Origin: Planctomycetota bacterium
GTDB lineage: Bacteria; Planctomycetota; Phycisphaerae; UBA1845; PWPN01
Assembly (NCBI GenBank): GCA_022711465.1
Contig: JAKLEZ010000023.1
Location: forward strand, 37,153-101,152
Length of the DNA stretch: 64,000 nucleotides
Reading direction: 5' to 3'
The notes under the pieces: model-generated
What the model was told of the DNA's origin: nothing
What the model saw: only the letters and a program-made list of their open reading frames with translations
The model's database searches: none
Shown here: positions 26,200-34,682 of the stretch, piece after piece
Layout of the letters: each line of letters starts with the position of its first letter
How positions within the stretch are numbered: the stretch's first letter is position 1
Program-made: the position numbers and the translations under genes

Positions 26200-26351
26200 C
26201 ACGCTTGAACGGCGGGACGAAGAAGAGCTTATTCGGTTGACAAGCGGTTGTGAGCGCGGAATCCTTCCGTCGGGCCGGCGGCTGGGCGCGTGTTGGTCGC
26301 CGGTGTGAGTTGAAGGAAGTCCCGAACACCTGGAACTATTCCGAGGGGCTC

Positions 26352-26585
26352 ATGGCGATCTCCGTCGCGGATCCGATCGGCCGGGTGATCAAGCGGGCCA
26401 GATACATCACGTTTCAGCCGCTCGATCTTGGCAAGTGGGTCAGGTTGGGATTCGCGGCGTTTCCGGACGAGTCGAGTGAGGGGGGAGGAGGCTTTGGCGG
26501 GGGCGGTGGGCACGGCGGTCGGGGTGCATACGGCGGTGGAGGTGGTGGTCGCGGTGGTTATGGTGGCGGCGGACACCGTTACTAA
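26352..26585 (+). pseudogene. N-terminal fragment of a Gly-rich membrane protein
   Basis: 77 residues: SVADPIGRVIKRARYITFQP, then LDLGKWVRLGFAAFPDES and a Gly-rich run. The opening resembles the start of large DUF4013-like multi-pass proteins that begin with a similar amphipathic segment and Gly-rich loop. The transmembrane part is missing, so this is probably a truncated copy. It could also be a small Gly-rich protein in its own right. Confidence 0.4.
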
Positions 26586-26914
26586 ACGGCGGCCTGCCAG
26601 ACTACGAAACCATGGGGCCACACGAGTGGCCCTATTTCATTGGTGAATCAGGCTTCGAATCCCGCCGGGGCCGTATCAAGGCAAGCGGTGGCATGTTGCC
26701 GGAACGCAGGTATTGGCGTCCAACATCACGAGGGGGCAGCCACTACATTCTGCCCGCCGCCGGGGATTCCAACCCAGTCCTATAGACGGTATACTCAGGT
26801 ATCCAGCGTTGGTGGCCCTGAACTGCCCAACCGCCATTGTCCTTGTCACTACCTCTTTGGTTTTGGCTGGTTGCCACCTGGATCGTTGAATCGCGGCCTG
26901 GAGGTTGTCCGACG
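26586..26914. other. Intergenic, 329 bp, with a -10-like GGTATACT
   Basis: No gene is seen. A GGTATACT element at 26788-26795 lies 120 bp before the next start and may be its promoter. Confidence 0.35.
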
Positions 26915-27265
26915 ATGACGCAGGATGAGAAAGACAAGTTGCTGGCGCTGTTCGAGAGGGAGACCAGGTGGTGCCAGCAGGTCGAGGCGCAAGACGAACG
27001 AGGCAAGCCCGTTCACTACCATGACAAGAAAGCGGTGGCGTGGGATGTGGTTGGCGGCATGTGTTTCCTCTTTGGGTGGGAGCGGGCCTGCAAGCTCTTC
27101 GGGCCAGTTGCGCGGCAGGTCACCGGGCTCCAACGATACCTGACCTACGCTGATTGGGAGATGGCCGCCATGGCTTCCTTGCAGGACTTCAACGACAAGG
27201 TGGACACGACATACGCCCTGATCGTGGAGAGGTTGCGGAAGGTGCCAGTACATCGTCGAGGATGA
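26915..27265 (+). CDS. DUF6197-like hypothetical protein
   Basis: 116 residues from ATG 26915 (GGAGG 9 nt upstream). The sequence RETRWCQQVEAQDERGKPV, HYHDKKAVAWDVVGGMCFLF and YADWEMAAMASLQDFNDKVD resembles small phage/plasmid-associated proteins annotated as DUF6197. Mostly helical and probably cytosolic. Such genes are common on mobile elements, which fits its place in the island. No function is known. Confidence 0.6.
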   Translation: MTQDEKDKLLALFERETRWCQQVEAQDERGKPVHYHDKKAVAWDVVGGMCFLFGWERACKLFGPVARQVTGLQRYLTYADWEMAAMASLQDFNDKVDTTYALIVERLRKVPVHRRG

Positions 27266-27414
27266 TCCCCCCTCGCCGGATCGTAAGGGTGACCACTCAC
27301 GGCTTCGCGGAGCCGCAGACTTACTCGTGCCACGCATATCACGGGGGCAGACCACTCCGAAGCGAACCCGACATACGGGGCTGCTGGTTGTGTCCTGAGC
27401 GACTCGTAAACGGG

Positions 27415-28077
27415 TCAGGGCTTGAGGAGAACAGCAGTAACAGGCTTGGCCTGGCCGGTTTCACCAAGGAGGCCGTCTCGGGCCATGGTCTTGCGGATGT
27501 CGTCGATGGAAATGCCCGCGGCGCTGAGAATGTTGTGGCCGGTGCAGCCTTTTTCGGCGAGCAGGGCCAGGTGTGTGCGGCGGTTGAAAACCGTGGCGCT
27601 GGGCGGTCGAAAAACGTAGCGCCAGGTGAAAGGTAGTCTATCGATGAAGAGTCTGTGATTCAATGTCTTCTTCTTCGTCTTCTCACAGAAAGAGAACTGG
27701 TGGTGGCAGTTTTTCTTTTTGGTACTTGTTCTTTTTTTGTGAAATCCTGTGAGTTCCTGTGAAATTGTGATTTTACGCCGGATCGGATCCGAGATCGTCG
27801 GGTGAACGTTGATCCCACGCTGCCGCTGGAAGTCGTACGTGTTGAACGCGGAGACATCAACTCCGTTCTCCCACTGCCGGCCGCTGAAGAAGTCATTCTC
27901 CGTCGCCGGTAACCGCAGAATGGGTCCCCAGTCCCGCTCGTACAACAGACGCTGCACCTCCGACCAGCCGACCACGTCATCATCGTCCTTGGCCGTCTCG
28001 CTCTGCCGGATCACCATCACGCGTGCGCCGACCGGCACGTCCTCGATGATCTCATCGTCGTATGTTGTGTATGTCAT
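27415..28077 (-). CDS. Unknown protein with helix-rich C-terminus and AT-rich insert
   Basis: 220 residues from ATG 28077. I do not recognise it. The first third is acidic (YDDEIIEDVPVGARVMVIRQ). The middle, encoded by AT-rich DNA (about 27660-27790) unlike its neighbours, is Lys-rich (FHKKRTSTKKKNCHHQ). The C-terminus (LALLAEKGCTGHNILSAAGI) looks like a DNA-binding helix pair. The odd composition suggests insertion or recent transfer into the gene. It is the last of four small minus-strand genes in this part of the island. Confidence 0.5.
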   Translation of the reverse strand: MTYTTYDDEIIEDVPVGARVMVIRQSETAKDDDDVVGWSEVQRLLYERDWGPILRLPATENDFFSGRQWENGVDVSAFNTYDFQRQRGINVHPTISDPIRRKITISQELTGFHKKRTSTKKKNCHHQFSFCEKTKKKTLNHRLFIDRLPFTWRYVFRPPSATVFNRRTHLALLAEKGCTGHNILSAAGISIDDIRKTMARDGLLGETGQAKPVTAVLLKP

Positions 28078-28110
28078 GTTGTTCACCTTGGGAGCTCGCC
28101 TCTCAACGGG

Positions 28111-28136
28111 CGGCTCTCTCACGGTAACGAGAGCCG
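28111..28136. repeat. Hairpin upstream of the 28077 gene
   Basis: CGGCTCTC (28111-28118) and GAGAGCCG (28129-28136) form an 8-bp perfect stem with a 10-nt loop, about 35 bp before the minus-strand ATG. It shares the CTCTC/GAGAG core with the hairpin at 29577. Confidence 0.65.
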
Positions 28137-28166
28137 CGGCACCGTCAGCGAAGGGCCACTGAGCGG

Positions 28167-28230
28167 ACCCCTCGATAAAGCTATCGGGCCGGTGTCAATG
28201 TTCCGGCCCGATAGCTTTACGATAAGGGGT
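28167..28230. repeat. Very strong 64-bp hairpin
   Basis: TAAAGCTATCGGGCCGG (28176-28192) pairs perfectly with 28203-28219 across a 10-nt loop. The stem resumes with ACCCCT (28167-28172) against AGGGGT (28225-28230). It lies in the spacer between two minus-strand genes. No T-run follows on either strand. It could be a terminator, a processing site, or a recognition site used by the mobile element. Confidence 0.85.
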
Positions 28231-28315
28231 CTGCGTCGGCCCGGAGCGGGCACCGTCCCGCCCGACGCACCTTCATCGTTTCCCCGTGCACCATCGCTCC
28301 GCCCGGTGTTGCTCG

Positions 28316-28534
28316 CTAAGGAAGACGCAAACTTCTCCTTGAGTCGTAACTCTGCAATTCCGTCAGTCGAAACCACGCACCCGACGTGAAGTCCTCAATC
28401 CAGTCCACGGATTGCATTTCCTCGTCCTTGAGTCCCCTCGACATATACGCCTTCCATCGACGAAACGCCTCCAGCAAGGCGTCGTCAATCCTCTGCTCTT
28501 CGATATCGGCTGTTTGTCCATCACACATGTTCAT
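28316..28534 (-). CDS. Small acidic hypothetical protein
   Basis: 72 residues (IEEQRIDDALLEAFRRWKAY, DEEMQSVDWIEDFTSGAW). I do not recognise it. GGAGGG stands 6 nt before the ATG, which supports real translation. Predicted mainly helical and cytosolic. It belongs to the run of four minus-strand island genes, each preceded by a hairpin. Confidence 0.55.
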   Translation of the reverse strand: MNMCDGQTADIEEQRIDDALLEAFRRWKAYMSRGLKDEEMQSVDWIEDFTSGAWFRLTELQSYDSRRSLRLP

Positions 28535-28555
28535 CCCTCCGGCTCCCGCACTGAT

Positions 28556-28583
28556 GGCGGTTCGCCCGCTGATTCGAACCGCC
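28556..28583. repeat. Hairpin upstream of the 28534 gene
   Basis: GGCGGTTCG (28556-28564) and CGAACCGCC (28575-28583), a perfect 9-bp stem with a 10-nt loop, 22 bp before the minus-strand start. Confidence 0.65.
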
Positions 28584-28839
28584 GGCGACTTTGCCCGGAA
28601 AGCCCCGTTGGTTCATCGTTCACACTGGGCACGTCGGCGACCAAGACCGAGCGGAAACCCGCCCGGCCGTCGCCCTACGTCCTCGTGTCGTTCACCCGCC
28701 GCAATCGCCATTGGCCGACCAGTTCAGGGTCAACCCCTTCCGTGATCGCGTCCGCGGCGTACTTCTCTATCCGGTACTCCTCCCAGTCGATCTGTTCCCG
28801 TTCATCCGTGGTCCTATCGTTCACCTCCGTCAAGACGAG

Positions 28840-29124
28840 CTATGGCAGCCCGTTCTCGTCGCCGCCTTCGTCCTCGCCCTTGCGCGGCGGATTCATCAGC
28901 ACGTACTCCTGTGCTTTCTGCAACGCCAGGATCAACCGGTTCAAGTCCGTCGTGGCCGAGAAGCTCCCGGTGCTTTTCCAAGTCCCGTCCTTGTCCTTGT
29001 AACGTCGCTCGGCGGTCACGCGCTGGACCGTTCGCGTCCCGTTCCCGGTCTCGATGTCGTTCGACCACACCGCGACGCTGACGCTTCCGAACTGCACTTT
29101 GTGGGTTGGTTTGTTTCCGTTCAT
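28840..29124 (-). CDS. Conserved small protein of mobile-element type
   Basis: 94 residues from ATG 29124 (GAGGTG 7 nt upstream). The core HKVQFGSVSVAVWSNDIETG, RRYKDKDGTWKSTGSF and NRLILALQKAQEYVL matches a widespread small beta-plus-helix family that, as far as I recall, sits on plasmids and integrative elements. No biochemical function is known to me. An ATG at 29148 is less well placed. Confidence 0.65.
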   Translation of the reverse strand: MNGNKPTHKVQFGSVSVAVWSNDIETGNGTRTVQRVTAERRYKDKDGTWKSTGSFSATTDLNRLILALQKAQEYVLMNPPRKGEDEGGDENGLP

Positions 29125-29218
29125 GTTTTTCACCTCGGCAATCCCCATCTTGGTGGGGACGCCTGCTCGACTCGAGGCAGGCGGTCTCCCTCACGGTTTC
29201 GTGCGGTTCCGTCCCGCC

Positions 29219-29548
29219 TCAGTCCAGTTTGATCCGGCGCCCGTAGCCTTTGCACCAGGCGCACTCGTCCATGCCGCACACCTTCTTGGTCTCGGTACAA
29301 CCGCAAAGATGACAACGAAACGGCTGCGGCCCCAGGAAAAGGACGTCCGGGTAGCTTCGGCTCAGCCGCCATATCCGGAAGGATTCGCGGTCCCGCACCC
29401 AGTCCGGCTTGTTCAGTAGGTCGTGGAGCAATGTCTTGCCGGTGTCGACCAGTTCCCCGCGCGACTTGGCATGTTCGCGGTCGTGTTCGGTCTTCCTGGT
29501 GTAATTCACGATGCTGCTGAAGGACATGTAACAGGTTTTATGGGTCAT
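29219..29548 (-). CDS. Small zinc-finger-like hypothetical protein
   Basis: 109 residues from ATG 29548 (CGGAGA upstream). The C-terminus carries CHLCGCTETKKVCGMDECAW and then CKGYG. These CxxC-type clusters should bind zinc in a small treble-clef or ribbon. The N-terminus is helical. It is the first of four minus-strand island genes. A nucleic-acid or protein-binding role is plausible but unproven. Confidence 0.6.
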   Translation of the reverse strand: MTHKTCYMSFSSIVNYTRKTEHDREHAKSRGELVDTGKTLLHDLLNKPDWVRDRESFRIWRLSRSYPDVLFLGPQPFRCHLCGCTETKKVCGMDECAWCKGYGRRIKLD

Positions 29549-29576
29549 GGTGTTTCTCCGAGACGATACCACGTCC

Positions 29577-29609
29577 GGCGTGGCTCTCTCGATAACCGAG
29601 AGCCACGCC
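29577..29609. repeat. Hairpin upstream of the 29548 gene
   Basis: GGCGTGGCTCTC (29577-29588), 9-nt loop, GAGAGCCACGCC (29598-29609): a perfect 12-bp stem, 29 bp before the minus-strand start. Its CTCTC/GAGAG core resembles the hairpin at 28111. Confidence 0.8.
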
Positions 29610-29846
29610 TGCTCCGAGGGCGGATGCGTCGTCGTGAACAGGGTCGTTTCAGTCGCGCAGTCCGTGCAGCTGTTTCTACGGAGAGTACCGTCGAACTACC
29701 TCGACAGAAGGCTCTCCGTGCGTTCAACCGGTACCCTGGGTGGAGAGCGTGTCACACGAAGTCGGCCTGGGCTTGAGCCGATTTCGCTCCGTTTGAGGGC
29801 GGAGCGGGGGTGGAGCGTATGGCAGGAGTAGTCTCTCGCAACCGAT

Positions 29847-29854
29847 GGTATAAT
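29847..29854 (+). promoter_or_regulatory. GGTATAAT -10-like element upstream of the large secreted protein
   Basis: TGGTATAAT about 100 bp before the ATG at 29955; TATAAT is a perfect -10. No -35 is evident, so an extended -10 or a dedicated sigma factor is possible. Confidence 0.4.
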
Positions 29855-29954
29855 GGGCCTGGATTGCCCGGGGAGGATCACTGGGCCGATAACGAACCGC
29901 TAAACCGGCCCAGGCGCGCTTCGGCGGCGGGAACCGGGCTGTCGGAGGCGAAGG

Positions 29955-32564
29955 ATGCAGATCTTAGAGTCTCTCTCTCTGCTTACACCTTACCCCCGCC
30001 TCGCGCAGCCCGGGGCCGCCAGAGTCAGACTCATAGGTGTCGCCTTGCTCACCGCGATCGCCTCGGCGGGAGAGGCCAGGGCGGCGCTCAGTTACTACGT
30101 GGAGCCGGGTGGGTGGCCGAACGGCGCCCACCGTGACGCCGCGGTCGCCGCAATCCAGTCGGCCACGGCTCGCTACAACGCCTATGGCGACTTTGGCAAT
30201 CACTCCGTCTACGTCTATTACAACGCCGGTATCCCGACGGCGCAGGCGAGCTACCTCGGCAGCATCGGTTTCGGCGGTACTTATCCCAACGAACGTGTCA
30301 CGATGCACGAGCTCGCGCACTACCTCGGCTCGGGCACGTACGGCGATCCCTGGGACGGCGCCCGCGGCGAAGCCCTGATCAACCAGTTCGACGGCCTCGA
30401 AGCCCAACTACAGGGCGACGCCAATCACTTCTGGCCGTACGGCCTGAACTACGACAGCGAAGGGGCGGAGATCAACAAGCAAAGACAGGTGGCACTCGTC
30501 TATGCCCAGCGGGCCGACATGGGAATCGGCTCCACCGCAAACCCCTCATCGTGGGCGGCAACGGCGGTTACTTTGAAGGCCCCCGACGCCCAGGGGACCT
30601 CGGGGTTCAACTACGCCAGCACTTGGAGCGACAACACATTTGCACACCCGAACGCCGCCTATGCGACCGGCGCGTTCTCAATGCGTACCCCCGAGGGATA
30701 CAACAGCTGGACCTTCGTCGGCAATTCGCTCACCGTCAATCCGGGCGGCCGCCTGCTGTACAACGGTTGGGGCACGACCGGCGTCGTCACCTTCAGGAAC
30801 CTCACCGTGAACGGCGGGACCGTCCGCCACGACCAATTCCCGCAGGACTTGTTCCAGCTCGCCGGGAAAGTCACGCTCGTCTCGACCGCGACATTCGAGT
30901 CGGCCAATGGTGACATCAAGGTGCTCGCGAACATGGGCGGGAACGGTTCGTTGACCAAGACCGGTGGTTACGCGCTCACCCTCACCGGCGGCAATTCGTA
31001 CACCGGCAACACCACAATCAGCAGCGGCACGCTCCGTCTGGCGCCCGCCGTTGCCGTCGCCAGCTACTCCTTCGACAACGTCAGCGGAAGTACGGTCGTT
31101 AACGGCGGCACCGGGGGCTCGTCCATGAACGGAACACTTGCCAACGGCGCGGCGATCGTTTCCGGCGGCCGATCCGGCAACGCCGTCAGCCTGGCCAATG
31201 GCGCGTCGGTGGATATCAACAACGGGATCGTCGACCTCGGCAATACTGCCAATTGGACGGTTTCGGCCTGGGTGAAGACGACCACGCCCGGCGCCACGAT
31301 CCTCACCAAGGGCGACGGCGCCGGCTGGTCCTACGGCAATACGATCTTCTACCTCGGCGACGGTACCGGCCAAGGCAGCGGCGGCATCCCCAGCGCCGTA
31401 CGCTGGGCGGGCGGATTCTTCCAGGGTTCCACCAGCGCGACAGCAGTGAACAACAACACCTGGCACCAGGTGACCTACGTTAACAGCTGCGGCGACTACG
31501 CCATCTACGTTGACGGCGCCGCGCAGCCGCTGTCGCTGGGCAACAGCAGCTTCTCAGTCCCCGACATCGGCTGGGTCGTTCGCCTGGGCGTCTCGACCAA
31601 CACCGTGCCCACAGACGGTACCGTCAACTACAACGGTCTGCTCGACAGGGTGCAGTTCTACCGCCAAGCGCTGTCCCCGGCCCAGGTCACCGCGCTCTTC
31701 CAGGGCCAGAGCGTCGGCCCGCTGCCGACGACCACCCACGTGTCCATCGCAAGCGGGGCCACGCTCGATCTGAACGGTACGGTGCAACAAATCGCCTCTC
31801 TGAGCGGACCAGCCGGGTCGGCGGTCACGCTCGGCGCAGGGCAGTTGACCGTCGGTAGCCCGTCGGGGAGCACGCAATTCGCCGGCACGATCTCCGGGGT
31901 GGGTGGGTCATTAGTGAAAGACGGCAACAGCACGCTCACGCTCTCCGGCACCAGCACCTACACCGGTAATACGATCGTCCAGAGCGGCGCACTCTTGGTC
32001 AACGGATCGATCGCCGGCGGGCTGACTGTCCAAGCCGGTGGTACCGTCTCGCCCAGCGTCGGCATCGGATCGTTGAATGTCGGCGGCAATGCCAGCATCG
32101 CGGGCCTGCTGAAGGTCGAGTACAGTGCCTCGTCGATCGATCTGCTCAACGTCGGGGGACAACTCAACATCGCAGCAGCGACAGTGGATTTCGAGAGCCT
32201 GGGTTCGCTGAACCCGACCAGCACCTACGTCTTCGTGCAGTACGATTCGCTCGTCGGGACGCGGTTCGCGAGCGTCGTGGATCAGCCCCCCACGCACGCG
32301 ATCAACTACCACTACAACGGCAACAGCATGGCCCTGGTGCCCGACGTCCCTGCGAACCTGGACCGCGATGGCGACGTGGATGCCGACGACCTGGCTTTGT
32401 TCCGGCCGTGCATGTCGGGCGATGGGAACCCGCACATCGGGGGCTCAACCTGTACGCAGGCTGATTTCGATGGGGACAACGACGTGGATCAGTCCGACTT
32501 CGGCATCCTCCAGCGTTGCTTCAGCGGTAGCGCAAGGCCCGTCGACCCGAGCTGCGCCAACTGA
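29955..32564 (+). CDS. Large secreted zincin / PATR / LamG protein with EF-hand tail
   Basis: 869 residues. A signal region (VRLIGVALLTAIASAGEARA) precedes a zincin-like domain with HELAH at 118-122 in TMHELAHYLGSGTY, a plausible metalloprotease zinc site. A first autotransporter-associated beta-strand repeat lies at about 329-360 (LTLTGGNSYTGNTTISSGTL). A LamG/concanavalin-like domain fills about 375-580 (WTVSAWVKTTTPGATILTKG, LLDRVQFYRQALSPAQV). A second such repeat is at about 655-690. The tail from about 803 has LDRDGDVDADDLALF and DFDGDNDVDQSDFGIL. The combination of zincin and autotransporter-type repeats is unusual. It should be exported or surface-bound and is the last gene of the island. 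Confidence 0.82.
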   Translation: MQILESLSLLTPYPRLAQPGAARVRLIGVALLTAIASAGEARAALSYYVEPGGWPNGAHRDAAVAAIQSATARYNAYGDFGNHSVYVYYNAGIPTAQASYLGSIGFGGTYPNERVTMHELAHYLGSGTYGDPWDGARGEALINQFDGLEAQLQGDANHFWPYGLNYDSEGAEINKQRQVALVYAQRADMGIGSTANPSSWAATAVTLKAPDAQGTSGFNYASTWSDNTFAHPNAAYATGAFSMRTPEGYNSWTFVGNSLTVNPGGRLLYNGWGTTGVVTFRNLTVNGGTVRHDQFPQDLFQLAGKVTLVSTATFESANGDIKVLANMGGNGSLTKTGGYALTLTGGNSYTGNTTISSGTLRLAPAVAVASYSFDNVSGSTVVNGGTGGSSMNGTLANGAAIVSGGRSGNAVSLANGASVDINNGIVDLGNTANWTVSAWVKTTTPGATILTKGDGAGWSYGNTIFYLGDGTGQGSGGIPSAVRWAGGFFQGSTSATAVNNNTWHQVTYVNSCGDYAIYVDGAAQPLSLGNSSFSVPDIGWVVRLGVSTNTVPTDGTVNYNGLLDRVQFYRQALSPAQVTALFQGQSVGPLPTTTHVSIASGATLDLNGTVQQIASLSGPAGSAVTLGAGQLTVGSPSGSTQFAGTISGVGGSLVKDGNSTLTLSGTSTYTGNTIVQSGALLVNGSIAGGLTVQAGGTVSPSVGIGSLNVGGNASIAGLLKVEYSASSIDLLNVGGQLNIAAATVDFESLGSLNPTSTYVFVQYDSLVGTRFASVVDQPPTHAINYHYNGNSMALVPDVPANLDRDGDVDADDLALFRPCMSGDGNPHIGGSTCTQADFDGDNDVDQSDFGILQRCFSGSARPVDPSCAN

Positions 32565-32904
32565 GATCCCCCGGCCCTCTCTATCAGCGGGAGTACATGG
32601 TGGGCGAGAGCGAACCGAGGCTGGCGTCACTCCATGGTTTCCCCTCAGGGGCAACCCACAAGCCGTCACTATATCAAACCCCCCGAATGTCTCACTTGGC
32701 CTGAAACACTACAACCCACGAGCACACAACGCCGTAGCCGGACGTCATCGGCGTACCGAATCTCTACCGTTTTGCGCTTCCGATACCGCGATACCGTGGG
32801 AAAAAACGCGACGAAATGCGACACCTTGCGAAAGCCAATCAAAATCGCTAACGTGCTGATTACACAAGGACTTTTGGGAAATCGGCTGAGGATCCCAACG
32901 GATT
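32565..32904. other. Island right-end non-coding region, 340 bp
   Basis: No gene is seen. Being next to the right repeat, it may hold integrase arm-binding sites. Confidence 0.4.
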
Positions 32905-32951
32905 TTCCCAAGCTGGACGTCGTCGGTTCGAATCCGATCGCCCGCTGTGAA
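32905..32951 (+). other. Right attachment repeat (attR-like), tRNA-Gly 3' half
   Basis: An exact 47-bp copy of 7487-7533: anticodon loop TTCCCAA through CGCCCGCTGTGAA. The preceding bases (CCCAACGGATT) cannot form the tRNA 5' half, so it is not a tRNA gene. It marks the distal end of the island. Confidence 0.88.
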
Positions 32952-33020
32952 CGTAACTAGCCTACCGATCGCTATTTAGCGAACCCGCCTGAGTCGGGCG
33001 GTGCGGTTCTGGAAGCCCCA

Positions 33021-33054
33021 GAGAAGTGGTACTACCACAAGACTACCACTTCTC
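33021..33054. repeat. Perfect 11-bp inverted repeat beside attR
   Basis: GAGAAGTGGTA (33021-33031) and TACCACTTCTC (33044-33054) with a 12-nt loop that carries a further ACTACCAC copy. It lies 70 bp past the right repeat and could be a recombinase binding site or a weak terminator. Confidence 0.6.
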
Positions 33055-33189
33055 GCAGGTCAAGGAGCCCAAAGATGCCCGACCACATCCACATTCGCGT
33101 TCCGAAGTATCGTCTTCACAAACCTACCGGCCTCGCTGTCGTTCGCCTGAGTGGCCGCGATCTCTAAACTCCACTGCACGCGTTAACCA

Positions 33190-33513
33190 TCAGGGCCTAT
33201 TAAATCTGCCGGTCGCCAGACAGTTCGCGACTCGCCGGCGGATGTGATCGAGCTGCTGCTGCCACTGACGTCGCTGGTCCTCGGTCGCCTCCAGGTCAGG
33301 GCGGGCCAGGACATCACGAATGTTGAGTTCTGCGTCGGCGAAACAGATCTGCAGGGCGAGCATCTCCTCGTCGATGTGGTCGTTGAGATCGAAGGAGTTG
33401 GGCAGCGGCGAACGGCGCTCCTGCTGGGAGAGCCTGCTCCACTCCACGAGCTCGGCGATCCGGTCCACCAACTGGTCCAGGTCGCGCAAGGCCCGGGCGA
33501 TGTCGATTCGCAT
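33190..33513 (-). CDS. Hypothetical helical protein
   Basis: 107 residues, all-helical in appearance (RALRDLDQLVDRIAELVEWS, DQRRQWQQQLDHIRRRVANC). I do not recognise it. It follows the recombinase and a 60-residue gene on the minus strand, probably in one transcript, and looks like an accessory gene of a mobile element. No strong ribosome site is visible. Confidence 0.5.
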   Translation of the reverse strand: MRIDIARALRDLDQLVDRIAELVEWSRLSQQERRSPLPNSFDLNDHIDEEMLALQICFADAELNIRDVLARPDLEATEDQRRQWQQQLDHIRRRVANCLATGRFNRP

Positions 33514-33557
33514 GAACGAACCAGGCGCCCGGGCTATAAATATCTATGCCTCGCGGT

Positions 33558-33740
33558 TCACTGGTCAGCGTCGCAGTCACTCAATTGGCCGTCGTAGCCG
33601 TTCCGGTAGGTGAAGTCGCCGAAGCGGCCGTCCGTGTGATCAAGCAGGTCCTCGACGTTCTTATCGATGGACTCCACCCGGTCCAGGATGCGCTCCAGGA
33701 GGTCTACCGTCTCGCGTCCGATGTAGTTGTGTGTTGTCAT
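33558..33740 (-). CDS. Small hypothetical protein
   Basis: 60 residues (MTTHNYIGRETVDLLERILD, RVESIDKNVEDLLDHTDG). A short helical protein with heptad character. It starts 26 bp after the recombinase stop on the same strand. I cannot assign a function. Confidence 0.45.
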   Translation of the reverse strand: MTTHNYIGRETVDLLERILDRVESIDKNVEDLLDHTDGRFGDFTYRNGYDGQLSDCDADQ

Positions 33741-33765
33741 TGTAGAAAGACGACACTTCCAGGGT

Positions 33766-34545
33766 TTATAAACCTGCCGGTGCCGATGCCTTCGGCGCCG
33801 GGTGGCTCCGGGCCTCGGCGTACGAGCGGCCGACGTCCTCGTCGGACGGGCGAAGGTAGACGCTGGTGGCCTTCAGCGACTTGTGGCCGACCTGGCGCTG
33901 AACGATCGGCAGGGGCAGCTTGTGCACGTGCACGTAGTGCATGATGTGACTGTGCCGCAGCGAGTGGATGGTCAGTTCGTGCAGGGCCCGGCCTTTGCGG
34001 TCGCGGCCATATTCGCGGTCCAGGCCGGTGACTCGGATGTAACGGGCGAAGATCTGCCGCAGCCGATTCTCGGTGTATCGGCGCCGGGCACTCCGGCCAG
34101 GGAAGAACAGGTATTCGTCGCCGCGCCGGACGCGGAGGCTGCGTTGGGCCATGCGTCCCTCGCGACGCAGCAGGCTCTTGATCTCGTTCATCAGCCCGGC
34201 GGGCAAGTGGCTGACCCGACGCTGGCGGGTCTTGGTGTTCTCCGCGGGGATGTACACCGTGTTTCGGCCAAACGACAGGTGCCGCAACTGGATACGCACG
34301 AACTCGCCCACCCGGCAGCCCAGCTCGTAGATCACCTGCATCATCAACTTGTGCCGGTAGTCCTCGATCGCGTCGAGAAACTGACCCCATTCTTCTACGG
34401 TAAGGTAACGGATATGCTCGCCGAACCGCTCGTATTCCGGCCGTTTTCGGGAAGGTTTCACATTTGACGAAAGCGGCCGCTCGGCCGTCGATTCTGCGCT
34501 GGGGATGGGGTTGTTGGGCGTCATTTGCTTCACATATGGTCCCAA
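33766..34545 (-). CDS. Tyrosine recombinase, catalytic domain only
   Basis: 259 residues. The catalytic set is complete: Arg78 (GCRVGE), Lys105 (ENTKTRQRR), His194 and Arg197 (HSLRHSH), His221 (VGHKSLKATSVY) and Tyr230. The usual N-terminal core-binding domain is missing; only ~45 mostly disordered residues precede the catalytic domain. Starts at 34545 or 34524 are possible. It lies just outside the right repeat of the tRNA-Gly island, with three small unknown genes. It may belong to a second, tandem element or be a remnant of one. It is not close to the other two recombinases in this window. Confidence 0.82.
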   Translation of the reverse strand: MGPYVKQMTPNNPIPSAESTAERPLSSNVKPSRKRPEYERFGEHIRYLTVEEWGQFLDAIEDYRHKLMMQVIYELGCRVGEFVRIQLRHLSFGRNTVYIPAENTKTRQRRVSHLPAGLMNEIKSLLRREGRMAQRSLRVRRGDEYLFFPGRSARRRYTENRLRQIFARYIRVTGLDREYGRDRKGRALHELTIHSLRHSHIMHYVHVHKLPLPIVQRQVGHKSLKATSVYLRPSDEDVGRSYAEARSHPAPKASAPAGL

Positions 34546-34682
34546 ATGTGAAATCGCGGACCTTGAAATACCTTTCGGCGGGAGGCGGAAAGTGAGGGTC
34601 CGTTAAAGGCTCCGGGCCACGGTTAATTGAGTCGTATGGCAAAGGAAACGCGAAGACGGGGCTGTCGAACATCGACAAGGCG

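Noticed and set aside
28078..29609. Integron cassette array with attC sites
   Set aside because: The hairpins lack the GTTRRRY/RYYYAAC core pairs and extrahelical bases of attC, and none of the three recombinases shows an integron-integrase signature that I can see.
32634..32960. Open frame running through the right attachment repeat
   Set aside because: It translates tRNA-derived and non-coding DNA; similar frames occur across any tRNA.
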